This document shows, one piece after another, positions 37,748 through 49,297 of a stretch of 64,000 nt of DNA. The notes below the pieces were generated by a model. It was not told where the DNA came from and ran no database searches. It worked only from the letters and a program-made list of their open reading frames with translations. The stretch comes from Pinus tabuliformis. Lineage: Eukaryota; Streptophyta; Pinopsida; Pinales; Pinaceae. The translations under genes were made by a program, and so were the position numbers. How positions within the stretch are numbered: the stretch's first letter is position 1; every line of letters begins with the position of its first letter. The stretch lies in contig CM062811.1 of assembly GCA_031772625.1 (NCBI GenBank), forward strand, positions 644,566,820 to 644,630,819, in the 5' to 3' direction.

Positions 37748-40700
37748 ATGCAAGGAACCGGCAGTAACCCTCAAGAGAATCCAGAGTTGTGGGTACAATT
37801 GGGTGCAGAAACACGAAGTACCAACCTTGCAATCCTGGAAACTGTCCAGGAATTGAAGAATGAGATGGCACGGTTGCGAGAGGACAACGCGCGGTTGACA
37901 GTTGAACAAGAAAGAATTTTGAAGAGTTTGTCGGATAGGCAAAATCCCCCTCTATCCAACCCCAGTGCGGAACAACAGAGGATGACCGAAGAACAGAATT
38001 ATCAGATGGAACCTGAACTTTCAGAAGGCAAGGAGGATCATTCTGATAATGTACCAGAACAGCAAACTTCAAAACGGCAGAAAATGGAGCTGCAGGGGGA
38101 GTTTCGAAAAATTAAACCCCCGCATTTTGATGGCGAACAGGAGGAAGCAGCTGAAGCTTGGTTAATAAATATGAATAAATATTTTCAGTTGTACGAGTAT
38201 GATCATAACCTGAAGGCAAGATTAGCTATTTTTCAGTTACAAGGTAAGGCAACCTTGTGGTGGGAGGAAATCAAAATTGTCAAAGGGGTAAGCGAACGGA
38301 CCATTACCTGGGAGAAGTTTCAGAAATACTTCAAAGAGAGGTATCTGACTGAACGCTTTTATGATGAAAAGGCAAGGGAATTCCATGATTTAAGATTGGG
38401 ACAGCAGACAATGGACGAGTTCATTAATCGCTTTACCTCACTGCTACGTTATGTACCTTACATCAAGGAGGAGAAAGCCAAGGTCCAAAGGTTTGTGAGT
38501 AGCTTACCTTCATATATAAGGGAAAGGATTGAGTTTGACAATCCTAGGACCATGGATGAGGCTATCCGTAAAGCAAGGATCTGCTACCAGCAGAGTAAAC
38601 AGAAGGGGGACACCTCAAACAAAAGATGGAATGAAAAAAAGAGCAGTCGGATGGTTGGGAGCAGCAAAGGAGGTCGCAGCAGTGGGAGTAAAGGTGCTGG
38701 TAAAGGATTAAACAGTAGATCTGTTGCAAGGAATGCGCCCCGATCTAGGCCAATGAGCGAATCTAGAGTAAATGAGCAGCCTGTTAGACCAGAAGGTGAG
38801 GGGATGACCAGACCTCCAGTTCAATGCTGGGGTTGTGGAGGACCTCACTATGTGAAAAACTGCCCACAGCGAAAGGGGACAGACCAGATATCCCAAATTC
38901 ATGAGGCATCGACCGTTGGGGACGTGGCACGCAGTGTACCCAGAATTAATGCGGCTTTGGAAGACCGACAAGCGGAGTACCAACCATCTATGGTTGAATT
39001 CGAAGGTAAAATCTCAAATCTTTCTATAGCTGTTCTTATTGATCCAGGAGCTACTTTAAGTTATGTTAGCCCAAAAATAGTAGAACAGTGTAAACTACAA
39101 GCTGAAAAGTTCAGAAATCCATGGCTGGTCCAATTAGCTACAGGAGCCAAGAGACGAGTCTTGGCCAAAGTAAATAATTGCTCCTTAACCATAGCAGGAC
39201 AGCCAATAGTGGCAGATTTAAATGTACTACCGTTGGGTTCATACGATATCCTGATTGGGATGGACTGGCTGGAAAAACACTGGTCCTTAGTGAATTGCAA
39301 GACCAAAACCATCTACTATAAGGATGACCGTGGAGAGCAGCAGGAGTTACAAGGAATCAGACATCCTGTACAGATTCGACCCATTACAGCATCTCAGCTA
39401 GCTAAGTGCATCAAGAAGAAATGTCAAATCTACGCTATTCAGGTGGGTTACGCAAATCAGAAGGATAAAACTGCTATGCTGGGTAGCATTCCAGTGGTAC
39501 AGGAATTTGCAGATGTTTTTCCCGAGGAAGTACCGGGATTACCACCTAAGAGAGATGTGGATTTCACCATTGAGCTGATTCCAGGGGCAGCACCCGTATC
39601 ACGGGCACCATACCGCATGAGTGTACCAGAACTAACAGAATTAAAAATGCAACTGCAGGAGCTGTTAGATAAAAATTACATCCGTCCCAGTGTATCGCCC
39701 TGGGGAGCCCCAGTGCTGTTTGTCAAAAAGAAAGATGGAACTTTTCGGATGTGCATTGATTATCGTCAGCTGAATAAGCTCACGATCAAAAATAAATATC
39801 CTTTGCCTAGGATCGACGAACTTTTTGATCAGGTGAAGGGAGCGACGGTATTTTCTAAAATCGATCTGCGATCTGGTTACCATCAGATCAGAATTAAAGA
39901 GGAGGATATCGCTAAGACCGCTTTCAGAACGCGGTATGGGCATTATGAATTCGTGGTGCTACCTTTTGGTCTGACCAATGCACCTGCTACCTTCATGTGT
40001 CTGATGAACAGTGTGTTTCACAGGTTCTTAGACAAGTTTGTGTTGATATTCATAGATGACATTCTGATTTACTCCCGATCAAGAAAGGAGCATGAGGAAC
40101 ACCTTAGATTGGTGTTGCAAACTTTGCGAGAACATCAATTATATGCAAAGTTTAGTAAGTGTGATTTCTTCAAGGAGGAGATACAATACTTAGGCCACGT
40201 AATCACAAAGGAAGGAATCGCAGTAGATCCTGAGAAAATCAGAACTATAATGGAATGGCCCATACCAAAGGACGTGGCAGATATTAGGTCCTTTATGGGG
40301 TTAGCGGGTTATTATAGAAGATTTGTTGAAGGCTTTTCAAGGGTAGCATACCCTATCACCTCCTTACAAAAGAAGGGAAAAGTATTTAAGTGGACCTCAG
40401 AATGCCAGAAGAGTTTTGAACAGCTCAAGCACTTACTCACCACCGCACCTGTACTGAGTATAGCTGATCCTAATAAGGATTACGTGGTCTGCACGGACGC
40501 AAGTAAAGAAGGTGTGGGAGGAGTGCTGATGCAAGAAGGAAGAGTCATTGCTTATGAATCTAGGAAACTGAAAGAACATGAGCAGAAATACTCTGCTTAC
40601 GACTTGGAGCTGGCAGCTGTCATTCATGCCCTGAAAATGTGGCGACACTATCTCTTGGGCAGAAAATTTCTGTTGCTAACAGACCACCACAGCTTAACAA

Positions 40701-42130
40701 ACTATTTCAGCCAACCCACCTTAAATACGAGACAAGCTCGTTGGGCTGACTTCTTAAGCGGGTTCGACTTTGAAATTAAGCATCTAAAAGGGAAGGAGAA
40801 CCGAGTAGCGGATGCATTAAGTCGGAAGGTACAGTGCGTGTGCAAGATTTCGGTCAGTAAATGGCAAAGTACTCTGATTGAAAAGATAAAAACAGCGGCT
40901 GAACAAGATGTTGTTTATCAGCAAATTAAACAGCAAATACAGCAACTATCTGGTAAGGAAATCCAACAAGGGTATGAACTAGATGATGCCGGAATGTTGT
41001 ACTTTAATAAAAAGTTGTATGTACCCAATGAAGGTAGTCTTAAGAAGTTGATTCTGGACGAATTCCACATCAGCCATTACACCGGGCATCCAGGATACCA
41101 GAAAATGATTACCGCTCTTCGAAAAGAATATTACTGGCCAAAAATGAAGAAGGAGGTAGCTGAGTATCTAGCACGATGTCTAGAATGTCAGCAGATCAAG
41201 GCGGAGCATTTGCATCCAGCAGGGCTGCTACAACCCTTACCCATTCCGGAATGGAAATGGGAGACTATCTCCATGGATTTTATAACTGGATTGCCTCGAA
41301 CGAAGAAAAATAATGATTCCATTATGGTGGTAGTGGATAAGTTGAGTAAGGCAGCACACTTCATACCTGTGCAATCAACATATAAGGCTGTGCAAATTGC
41401 TCATATTTTCATGCAAAATGTATTCAAATTGCATGGACTTCCGAAGGTAATCATCTCCGATCGTGATGTTAAGTTTACATCAGCCTTTTGGAGGACATTG
41501 TTTGCTGAACTGGGAACACAGCTGAACTTTAGCACAGCCTATCATCCCCAAACAGATGGCCAAACGGAGCGAGTGAATCAGGTTGTGGAGGACATGCTGA
41601 GAGCATGTGTTATGATGAAGCCAACCCAATGGGAAGAATATCTCCACCTGGTCGAATTTGCATATAACAATGGGTATCACTCCTCAACACAGTTGAGTCC
41701 TTTTGAGGTCATGTATGGGCGAAAGTGCCGCACACCCTCAAGTTGGGGTGGACCCGAGGACAGGTTACGAATTGGTCCTGAAATGCTCAACGAAATGGAA
41801 GAAACGGTAAAAATGGTGTGTACCAACTTAAAAGCTGCTCAGGATAGACAGAAAAGTTTTGCTGATCGAAAGAGAAGGTTCAAAGAATTTCAAGTTGGGG
41901 ACCATGTGTTTGTCAGAATCCAACCCAGAAGGAGTACCTTGCAGTGGAGCGGGTGTGCCAAACTTGCACCTCGTTATTTTGGCCCTTTCCAAATCTTGGC
42001 AAGGGTGGGGCCGGTAGCTTATCAACTCGCCCTACCAAGCCATATTAGGATCCACAATGTTTTTCACGTTTCCGTATTGAAACAATACGTCTACGATCCT
42101 AAGCATGTGATTCAATGGCAGAATGTTCGG
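37748..42130 (+). CDS. Chromovirus gag-pol polyprotein, exon 1
   Basis: An open frame of 1461 codons to the splice donor. In order: an N-terminal heptad-rich helix (about residues 30-65), capsid (about 115-300; [16 protein letters not shown]-like [10 protein letters not shown]), and a basic linker. Next are the knuckle [13 protein letters not shown] (about 360, with X3 rather than X4 before His), protease [12 protein letters not shown] (about 430; DPG for DSG), and RT with [20 protein letters not shown] and FIDDILIYS. Then RNase H ([17 protein letters not shown] end) and integrase, with zinc region HTG-like [12 protein letters not shown]...CLECQ and core motifs [15 protein letters not shown] and DGQTERVNQ. 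The C-terminus reads [19 protein letters not shown]. No stop or shift is seen. Without splicing it would end at 42182-42184. Confidence 0.95.
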
Positions 42131-42206
42131 GTAAGAATTAATCTGGTCATTCTAGATAAGCTTTGTTCCGAAACAAGAAAATAACTAAATCTGTTGCTGA
42201 TTGCAG
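42131..42206 (+). other. 76-nt intron between integrase and chromodomain
   Basis: The donor GTAAGA at 42131 and the acceptor TTGCTGATTGCAG ending at 42206 fit plant consensus, with a branch-like AACTAAAT near 42182. Both junctions fall between codons. Since 76 is not a multiple of three, removing it fuses the two frames and joins IQWQNVR directly to VEPEGEVLVEPL. That is the continuous sequence expected in plant chromovirus integrases. Splicing is inferred. Confidence 0.75.
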
Positions 42207-42431
42207 GTCGAGCCGGAAGGCGAGGTTCTGGTCGAACCACTGACCATTCTCGACCGGAGAGAAGTGCAGCTGCGGAAACGGGTTATTTTCCAAGCTAAAG
42301 TGCAGTGGCAGCACTATGGGCCGGAAGAAGCCACTTGGGAGGATGAGGAACTCCTTAGAGAAGCTTACCCGAATTTGTTTAAGAGTGACAGACATCGGGA
42401 CGATGTCCAATCACAGGAGGGGGAGATGTAA
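42207..42431 (+). CDS. Chromovirus gag-pol, exon 2: chromodomain
   Basis: 74 residues after the inferred splice. EPLTILDRREVQLRKRVIFQ and AKVQWQHYGPEEATWEDEEL, then REAYPNLF, match the chromodomain at the C-terminus of chromoviral integrases (I-L-D-R; V-x-W; E-E-A-T-W-E). Such domains bias integration toward marked chromatin. The stop TAA at 42429-42431 lies inside the first five bases of the right LTR (TGTAA). It can also be read as a separate ORF from a non-ATG start, but its alignment with the upstream frame makes splicing more likely. Confidence 0.88.
   Translation, partial: VEPEGEVLVEPLTILDRREVQLRKRVIFQAKVQWQHYGPEEATWEDEELLREAYPNLFKSDRHRDDVQSQEGEM
42415..42426 (+). other. Polypurine tract before right LTR
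   Basis: AGGAGGGGGAGA immediately precedes the right LTR and overlaps the end of the coding frame. Confidence 0.88.
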
Positions 42432-45352
42432 TGACCCCAGGCTATGTAAATGTGAAAGTTTACTGTGGTAAAAGACAGTAATACAGTTGTTGTTATGTTT
42501 TAAACAAAACTGTGACAAACTATTTTTTTAAAGTAATTTAAATATTTCTTGAAATGCTGGCAGCCTCTAAGAGGTGGATCTTAAAGAAAAAGATCAGTTA
42601 TGATAACTGATGGAAACTACCCTCCAAAACAGGAAAAGTCCTGACTGAGGGAGGAGGTTCTGTGCTGTGAGGACAGACAAAAGAGATTCTTCTCCAAGAA
42701 GAGGAAAAAGGAAAAAGAAAGAGAAAAGTGGTTAAGTCTGGTTAGGACCAGATAACCAAGCACAGAGAGTGCACAAATCCTGTTGAGGGCTTGAGGCCTG
42801 CAGGATGGCTCGGGGGGAGAATTCAGTCTGAGGGATGGATCTCATGGCTGGGTGGACGAGCAGAATTAAAGCTCAGGTGACTTGTTTTGTTTCAAAAACC
42901 ATTCCTGAGACTGGCGAACCAGGTACGGTTCCAAACTGTGAAGTCCCTGATTGAGAATAAAAGTGCATTAAAATTACAGTAGTCGAATAGGAAATATGTC
43001 TTTTTATTTTCCTAGACACTGTCATGATGATTAGCGTAAAAGTATAAATGCAAACTTTAAATTAAGGGACAGACTGTCGAAAATTAGACAGGGTCTGGAA
43101 TAGTACTCCGGTAAAGAAAGCTACACAGAGATAGTAAGCAAAACTGTACATGGATACAAGGAAACATCTATCAAGGTCTGGTTACTGTGTAACGGACTTG
43201 ACCCAACCTCATTAACGAGGTCAATACACTGTCTGTAACGAATAGTTACCAGCGAATCAAATAGTAGGAAAAACTATGGCAGTTAACCGAACAATACTGT
43301 GAAATGACAAGAGAACGAGGGTTTAAACCTCCGAATCTGAATAGTGACGGAGGAGTAGTGAGACAGTGTTAGGCACGAATAATGAATAACCTGTGCATAA
43401 ACCGTTACATTACTCTAGACAGAGCATTATTGGTGAACTGTACAAACAGAGGATGGAAATTATAATCGCATTTCATTAACCTTTGTCACCAAGACGCAGT
43501 ACACGCGGACATAGTAAAATAGAACCCGGTGTATTTAGAGCGAAAAATGGAAACACAGTGAGCATGTGAATATAAAGACCCTGTACATCTAGAGCTATAA
43601 ATAGAGTACAGGAAGTATATGTATATGTAAAACTCTGTGCATTTAGAACGATAAATGGGAACAGCGGTATACATAAATAAAACACTCTGTGTATGCAACT
43701 TTAAAGAGAAGATAGTCATATTAATACAAGAGCACCTGTGCGATAACGGTAAGGAGGAAAAACCAGCAAGTATATAGTGTAACTTTTCCATAAAGAGAAG
43801 AGTCAACTTGACATTGCTTACAATCACCGAAAACCATGTTGCATAGATTAGCAATGCGAAGAGCATTTAAAAACACAGAGCACGTAACCAAAATTATCAT
43901 CACAACTTGATAATAGATAGGCGAATGCCGTTATGAGAATAGGTAGAAACAGCTACAACATATAAACCCCATGTTCTGTTTCAAGAATGTCGAAGAAATC
44001 AAATCCGAACCATATAAGATACAGGCGTAAATACCCTGAGGGTTAGATAAGTTCCATACACTGTTTACAAATACAAATTGCACCGAACGGTGAGGCATTG
44101 AAAATAAATTATAGTACATATTTGATAAAGGGAAAACCCAAAATATTCGTGCTCAGATCTGAGCACGAAGACCAGACCTGAAACCCATATGTATCAAAAC
44201 AAATGTACCAAGCTTGCCGCAAGGGCAGCAGTATTGTAAAGCAAATGGGAAAACATAAACATGTATAAAAGAACCCAGAACTTCTCTGTGAGCAACAATT
44301 TAACCAGTAAAATCACTGTCATGACCAGTCTACACCACGAAGGCAAACCATAAGGGTTCTCCACAGAGAATACCCAGCGACTGAAGCAAGAAAACCCGCG
44401 TTGGGGGTAGTGGTCTGCACCAAACCACAAAACTGTAGTTTATGACCCGTAATCTTTTCACTCTATTATGCAAACAACGCATCAATAGCCGATGACATAC
44501 CTGTGTCTACCGGAGAGTTGTATCGCGGTGGGGAGCCACCCTGTTTCCATCCGAGGTATAGGAAGTCCCAACTGCACAGCTTGGCAAGGAAAAGTAATAA
44601 TACTATAAGAAACCTTCCATGGTAAACAAACCAGTTAAAACATATGGCAAAACGGATATCAAATAGCTAGTACCTGCGAGGGTTTGATAACGGACGGTTC
44701 GTAGCCTCTAAAGCGTTGCAGAACGAAGGGTTAACGCTGATGCATTCGAGCGAGAGATGGAGCACTGAACTGGGTCCGGAAAGACCGCAAGCGTAAATGA
44801 GCTCTGAGACCATGTGGAGGCGTTTAAGTATCACATGGAACCCTTGAATGATTCTCGACCATCCGATCTCTGGAGGAGATCCAGGCCGTCGAAGCAAGGC
44901 GGGAACCAAAAATGATAGGATCGAGATCTGCATTTCCAAGGTGTCACATGGCCAAAGGAACCAGGCCATGACACCTGCCCCGGTAAGGACGGTTGTCTTA
45001 ATAGCGAGGGTGAGTTGGCACCTGTACATGCTGCGGCGGGACCATCATAGCCCGCGCAATATTAACTCACGATACTGTTGGTAAGCCTATCTGAAGGTCT
45101 ATCATGAGGGTAGGACTTACACCCAAATACACAATTGATAATACATTACAATGCCGCGTAGTGTATGGAAAGCAAAGTTAACAGAATAATCTTTGCCCGT
45201 TGATTTTATATATATATTGTGTAATGTTTATGTATGATTGTTAAAAGTAATGTGCACACATAAGACAATAGTATTATAAAGTGGGTCGCTAACTATAGGT
45301 TAGGCATACATCAAATTTTTTTTTCTATATGTATGTGGATATAGGTGTGACA
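42427..45352 (+). repeat. Chromovirus right LTR (3' LTR)
   Basis: 2926-bp copy of 34646-37571 with scattered substitutions and compensating 1-base indels near its 3' end. It ends GTGACA before the TSD ACTCC (45353-45357). Confidence 0.93.
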
Positions 45353-45357
45353 ACTCC
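45353..45357. repeat. TSD (ACTCC), right copy
   Basis: Matches 34641-34645. The interrupted LTR resumes at 45358. Confidence 0.93.
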
Positions 45358-45395
45358 TAACTACGACACATTACATGAAAGCATTACTTCCAACA
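45358..45395 (-). repeat. Non-autonomous element 3' LTR, second part
   Basis: 38 bp ending GCATTACTTCCAACA complete the LTR begun at 34462 and match 47452-47489. Confidence 0.85.
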
Positions 45396-47264
45396 CCCTC
45401 CCTTAATGCTTACATGGATAACATGAAAAACACACATACAACAATAAATAAATCCTTGTCTCAGTGGTCTTCATTAGCACCCACATCCAATCTAGAATTT
45501 CGTAAACGCTGCTCTTTCACCTCCACATCTTCGAGTTGTTACTTGACCTCCATTTAAAATGTAACTGCCTCTGACCATTGTTGATGAACTTTACAAGATC
45601 AATAATATTGACAACTCGGCTCGTCGGGGCTTCCGCGATAAGAGCCATCAAGTAATGAACCATCCTATGGACCAACCACCATCTGTCAAATATTTTGCTT
45701 TCGGCTATTCGTTAGTTGATGGGATGGAGGTCTGGATATTGAATGTGCTCAAGAGTTGATCAAACAACTTGACCTTACACAAGAATTGATATTTCAGACA
45801 CCAGAGCTTCTAGTTTAAAAACCACCAACCCTTTTTATAACCAAAATTACTAACACACAATAATTGATGTTTCAAACACCAAAACTTCAAATTTAAGAGC
45901 GATGAACCTTTTTTTATAACAAAAATTAAAAAAATAATAAACTTCTTCAACTCGCACTACAAACACACAATACATTGCATATAAGATAAAATAATAGATC
46001 GCTACAAAAACATCAATGTAGCAACCCATCTCATGTGCCTCATCTAACATTGACAACATCAGGGTCAAACCCATTCTTGAATGGTGGATCAGGGTTCAAA
46101 CTGGGATACCCTTTTACGACTGCAATTTTGTGATCGATGGGCATAAACTTTGGGGTTGAACGAATTGATCGTTTAACAGACCCGTGACCAGCAAATCTTC
46201 CTCTCGGTCAACCTTAGCGGATTGCTAATTCACATCAATGACACAATTACACACAAACTCTAACGCACCACACAGATGCTCTCAATACGCAGGTCACTTG
46301 ACACTCAGCTCCGCCACACAGCAGTCAACTCCTTTGACACAATACCACTCTTGGCTCGACGCTCCACGAATTTCAGGCCACCTCTTCGGTTTGAATAATG
46401 ATAACGTTTTCCATGGCCAATCACCAAACATATTTGGAATTGTTTGCAGCTGCCTAGGGAATTGCGTCTGCTTGGAAAATAGGAAGAAGCCGAAAGAGAC
46501 ACGATATTTTTACCGAGTGTTAGATCGTTCAGATCTGATTTTCTCCCATGCTACGACAATAATTATTCACACACATCTAAATTCTTGCATTTCACATCTC
46601 TTTCTCACCCGCATCAGCATGCTTAAGCAGGAGAAATTGTGTTGTCTAAGAAGAGATCCCTCTTGATATGACAACGAAGACGCAATGGAGATGGATTGAT
46701 GAATTTGGTTGATGGATCTGACAATGTTGGTCCTCGTCCTCCCTGTTTGTAGCCAGTAGCAAGAGAAATCACTGACCTATCAAATAATGCAGATCCTTTA
46801 CCGGACAATGCAAATTATTGGAGCCCTTGTCATATTTGATCTGGAGTCTACGGAGGGGTGATTGCAGGCCTTCAAACCACCATTGAATATCAAGAGTGCA
46901 CGGGGCTCTATAGGGTGGAAAATATTGCTTTTAGAAGGCACCCTATTTTCGTAATAAATAGCAACTCCAAATAGTTCTAGAAGGTTCTTCACCGACAGAG
47001 AAGCGACTAAATCACAGTCGCCCACTGCTCTTTGATAGCGCGCAGGAAACTTCACTCCTGACAACCCAACTACAACTCTTTTCAATTGCAAATATAGGGG
47101 TTCTGATCAAACAAGGGTTTGAACACTACACCAACATTAAAAAATCACTCATAGAGTAAACAATCTGATACCCTAATCTATTTAGAAAATAAAATTTAAA
47201 GGTTCTTTCACATTTTCCTGGATTTCCTTTTGAAGGAGTAAAGTTAGACCATATTCTGATATCA
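45396..47264 (-). other. Internal region of the non-autonomous LTR element
   Basis: 1869 bp between polypurine tract and primer site. The ORFs include plus-strand 46238-46666 (142 codons) and minus-strand 46798-47091 (97 codons, near the 5' LTR), with no gag, protease, RT or integrase motif. A plus-strand stretch near 45600-45755 is open and has balanced composition (PSVKYFAFGYSLVDGMEVWI) but is not recognised. The content may be captured host sequence or decayed spacer. Confidence 0.6.
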
Positions 47265-47489
47265 TGTTAGATAAATAGAAGAGAGAGCAGAAAGCGATTA
47301 CACATAACACAAATCTCACTTGATATTTTTATTGATCACTAGATGTACAAATATATAAGACACAGAGTATTGACTTTAACACAACTAGATCAGCGTTACA
47401 ACTCACATATTGGAAACAAGAACTTCTAGACTGGGTCATGGTAACTCCTAATGACAACTACACATGACATCGAAGCATTACTTCCAACA
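47265..47489 (-). repeat. Non-autonomous element 5' LTR
   Basis: Complete 225-bp LTR, plus-strand ends TGTTAGATAA and CTTCCAACA, adjoining the primer-site complement on its left. Confidence 0.87.
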
Positions 47490-48608
47490 GTAAAATGTAT
47501 CTTTCACTGCTCAAACTTTTTTTAAATAGATCTCAATCCCTATTTTTAACCTCTATTGTTGGGTGTCACTGGTGCTTTAACAATTGTCATTGGTGATATT
47601 AGTGATATTGTTGGGTTTAGGGTTGGATCCATTACTCTCTTACTCTTTTAACTGGCTCCACTTAAGTAACTACCATATTGGGCAAGCAACCTCTTTCAGA
47701 AACCTGGTCAAATTCACAACTTTTCGTTAAAAGAACAGTTCTATCTCTAGAGCATTGTGGTTCCCATTCTAGTACTAGCTTCCCAGATGGTTGCTTTTAT
47801 AGCACAGAGATTCAAAGGAGCATAACAAATAAGCAAATATATGATCTCTAATTGTATGTAGAGAGGTTGCCACATCACCACTGGATTGGCCACACTCAAC
47901 AAATGAGGTGTTGTCAGATGCCAGGAGAAGGTTGTGGCATCATTTGAGGAGATTCTGGCATTCTTGGGTAGGGCAGTAACAATCTCACGCATCAAAACAT
48001 TCACCCAAAAATACTTATTTACAAAAGTAGTTTTTTTTTTTTTTTTTCAAATAATTTGTTAAGCACTAACCAATATAAAGAATAAAAACTAGTAATCTTT
48101 AAGTACAATTTTTTAAGAAAGATTCCCTGTTTATTTTCTGATTTAAATTTATCTAGAATCTAGTCCATTAAAATTATAAAGTTTACACACAACTTAGAAA
48201 TTATTCTTTCAAAAATTATAACATATTTTAATAACTCAAAAAACGAACTAAACTAAAAAATTTGATCATTCACATCAAAATCGTCTAAATTCATAGAGAA
48301 TCGGTGAGCTTTGACCCGATGTGAAAACTAAAGTCCCTAGTAAAAACAAGGACTAAAAAATATACATATTTAATTCCATAACCTAAGGTATATATTTTTG
48401 AATGAAAAATCTGTTTCAAAGATATTCACATTTTTTTTCTAATAACCGCTTCCCCGCTTAGAAAATACGCTAATTGTTATAACTCTTAAAAACAAATGCT
48501 GCCTGATGTGAGTTTAGCTTCCATATTCGAAATGGAAACTATTACCATGCGTACTCTAATACCGATGATTCCCACAAATTAAGTGTCGAATATTTTTTTA
48601 TGCTGGTT
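47490..48608. other. Gene-free stretch
   Basis: A T19 run lies at 48031-48049. A minus-strand 85-codon ORF at 47747-48004 has no supported function. No element termini are seen apart from the TSD candidate GTAAA at 47490. Confidence 0.5.
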
Positions 48609-48680
48609 TCCGTTGTTGTCTAGCCCGGTTAGGACCTCGATTTCACCCAGGCGACCCGGGTTCTAATCCAGGCAACGGAA
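48609..48680 (+). pseudogene. tRNA-Glu(TTC)-like pseudogene
   Basis: 72 nt align along their whole length with plant tRNA-Glu. The TCCGTTG / CAACGGA acceptor stem is perfect, the D-arm reads CGGTTAGGA, and anticodon TTC lies at 48642-48644 within ATTTCAC. Defects are an extra base or two in the D region, one mismatch in the anticodon stem, one C-A mismatch in the T stem, and a damaged B box (GGTTCTAATCC instead of GGTTCGATTCC). It is followed by TTTTTT at 48685-48690, so it may once have been a gene. Confidence 0.75.
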
Positions 48681-48886
48681 ATGGTTTTTTAAGACCTTTT
48701 ACACTTTCTAATTTTTAACGAAAGATTGTTGAACCTTTTAGCGTTTTCTGACCAAGTATGATTCGGTAGTGTTACAAATTGGAAGCAGATGCGCGGATCG
48801 ACGGAACACAAACTAACTAATAATATCATATCATTAATTCTTTTCAAAATTCAAGTATAAAGTTGTACTATTATTAAAAGACATCC

Positions 48887-48903
48887 GCTGGAATAGCTCA
48901 GTT

Positions 48904-48936
<33 letters not shown>

Positions 48937-48960
48937 GAGGTTCAAGCCCTCCTTCTAGCG
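48887..48960 (+). tRNA. tRNA-Asn(GTT)
   Basis: 74 nt fold into a complete cloverleaf. The acceptor GCTGGAA / TTCTAGC has one G-T wobble, discriminator G is at 48960, the D-arm is GCTCAGTTGGTTAGAGC, the anticodon stem-loop is TGTGG-CTGTTAA-CCACA with GTT at 48921-48923, and the T-arm is GGAGGTTCAAGCCCTCC. A box (TAGCTCAGTTGG) and B box (GGTTCAAGCC) are present. No intron. Unlike ordinary plant tRNA genes there is no T4 or longer run directly downstream; the first is at 49298. Confidence 0.95.
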
Positions 48961-49297
48961 TTACTCGTCTGTTGAATTTAACATGGCTGTTAGCGCTGTT
49001 AGCCCTCCTAGCGTTACTCGTCTGTTGAATTTAACATGGCTGTTAGCCCTCCTAGCGTTACTCGTTTGTTGAGTTTAACATTAACACTTGTCTGAGGGCT
49101 TTAACATGGCTGTACTCGTTTGTTGAGTTTAACATTAACACTTGTCTGAGGGCTTTAACATGGCTGTACTCGTTTGTTGAGTTTAACATTAACACTTGTC
49201 TGAGGGCTTTAACATGGCTGTTAGCCCTCGTAGCGTTACTCGTTTGTTGAGTTTAACATTAACATTTACTTGTCGGAGGTTCAAGCCCTCCTACCTC
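48951..49297 (+). repeat. Minisatellite fused to the tRNA-Asn 3' end
   Basis: Six variable units of about 44-70 bp share CCCTCCTAGCGTTACTCGT, GTTGAATTTAACATGGCTGT and, in later units, AACATTAACACTTGTCTGAG. The first unit starts inside the tRNA (CCCTCCTTCTAGCG), and later units carry the shortened CCCTCCTAGCG. The last unit ends in an exact 21-nt copy (49272-49292) of the tRNA T-arm at 48933-48953. No TTTT occurs in the array. Confidence 0.9.

Larger units (their letters stand above)
34646..45352 (+). mobile_element. Chromovirus (Ty3/gypsy, Tekay/Del-like), apparently intact
   Basis: 10.7-kb element with two 2926-bp LTRs (TGTAATGACC...GGTGTGACA), TSD ACTCC, an initiator-Met primer site, one uninterrupted gag-pol frame, a chromodomain exon and a polypurine tract. 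The LTRs look about 98-99% identical by eye. The long LTRs and C-terminal chromodomain suggest the Tekay/Del lineage; a tree would be needed to assign it. It is nested in an LTR of the minus-strand element. Confidence 0.95.
34462..47489 (-). mobile_element. Non-autonomous LTR retrotransposon (minus strand), split by a chromovirus
   Basis: LTR copies of 222 bp (34462-34645 plus 45358-45395) and 225 bp (47265-47489) start TGTTAGA and end CCAACA on the plus strand. Next to the left copy, CCCTCCCTT (45396-45404) is the complement of a polypurine tract. Next to the right copy, the complement of 47249-47264 begins TGATATCAGA, like the initiator-Met primer site TGGTATCAGA. Orientation is therefore minus. 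The internal region is only 1869 bp, with no gag or pol motif. TSD candidates are GTAGA and GTAAA, one mismatch. Short LTRs and Met priming suggest a Copia-derived, TRIM- or SMART-like element. Confidence 0.82.

Noticed and set aside
46238..46666. 142-codon plus ORF in the non-autonomous LTR element
   Set aside because: It is antisense to the element, has no recognised domain, and the region has competing ORFs on the other strand.
47747..48004. Minus ORF whose start (ALPKNARIS) recalls the NF-YB histone-fold region
   Set aside because: The similarity covers about ten residues and the rest does not follow the fold; the opposite strand is also open in part.
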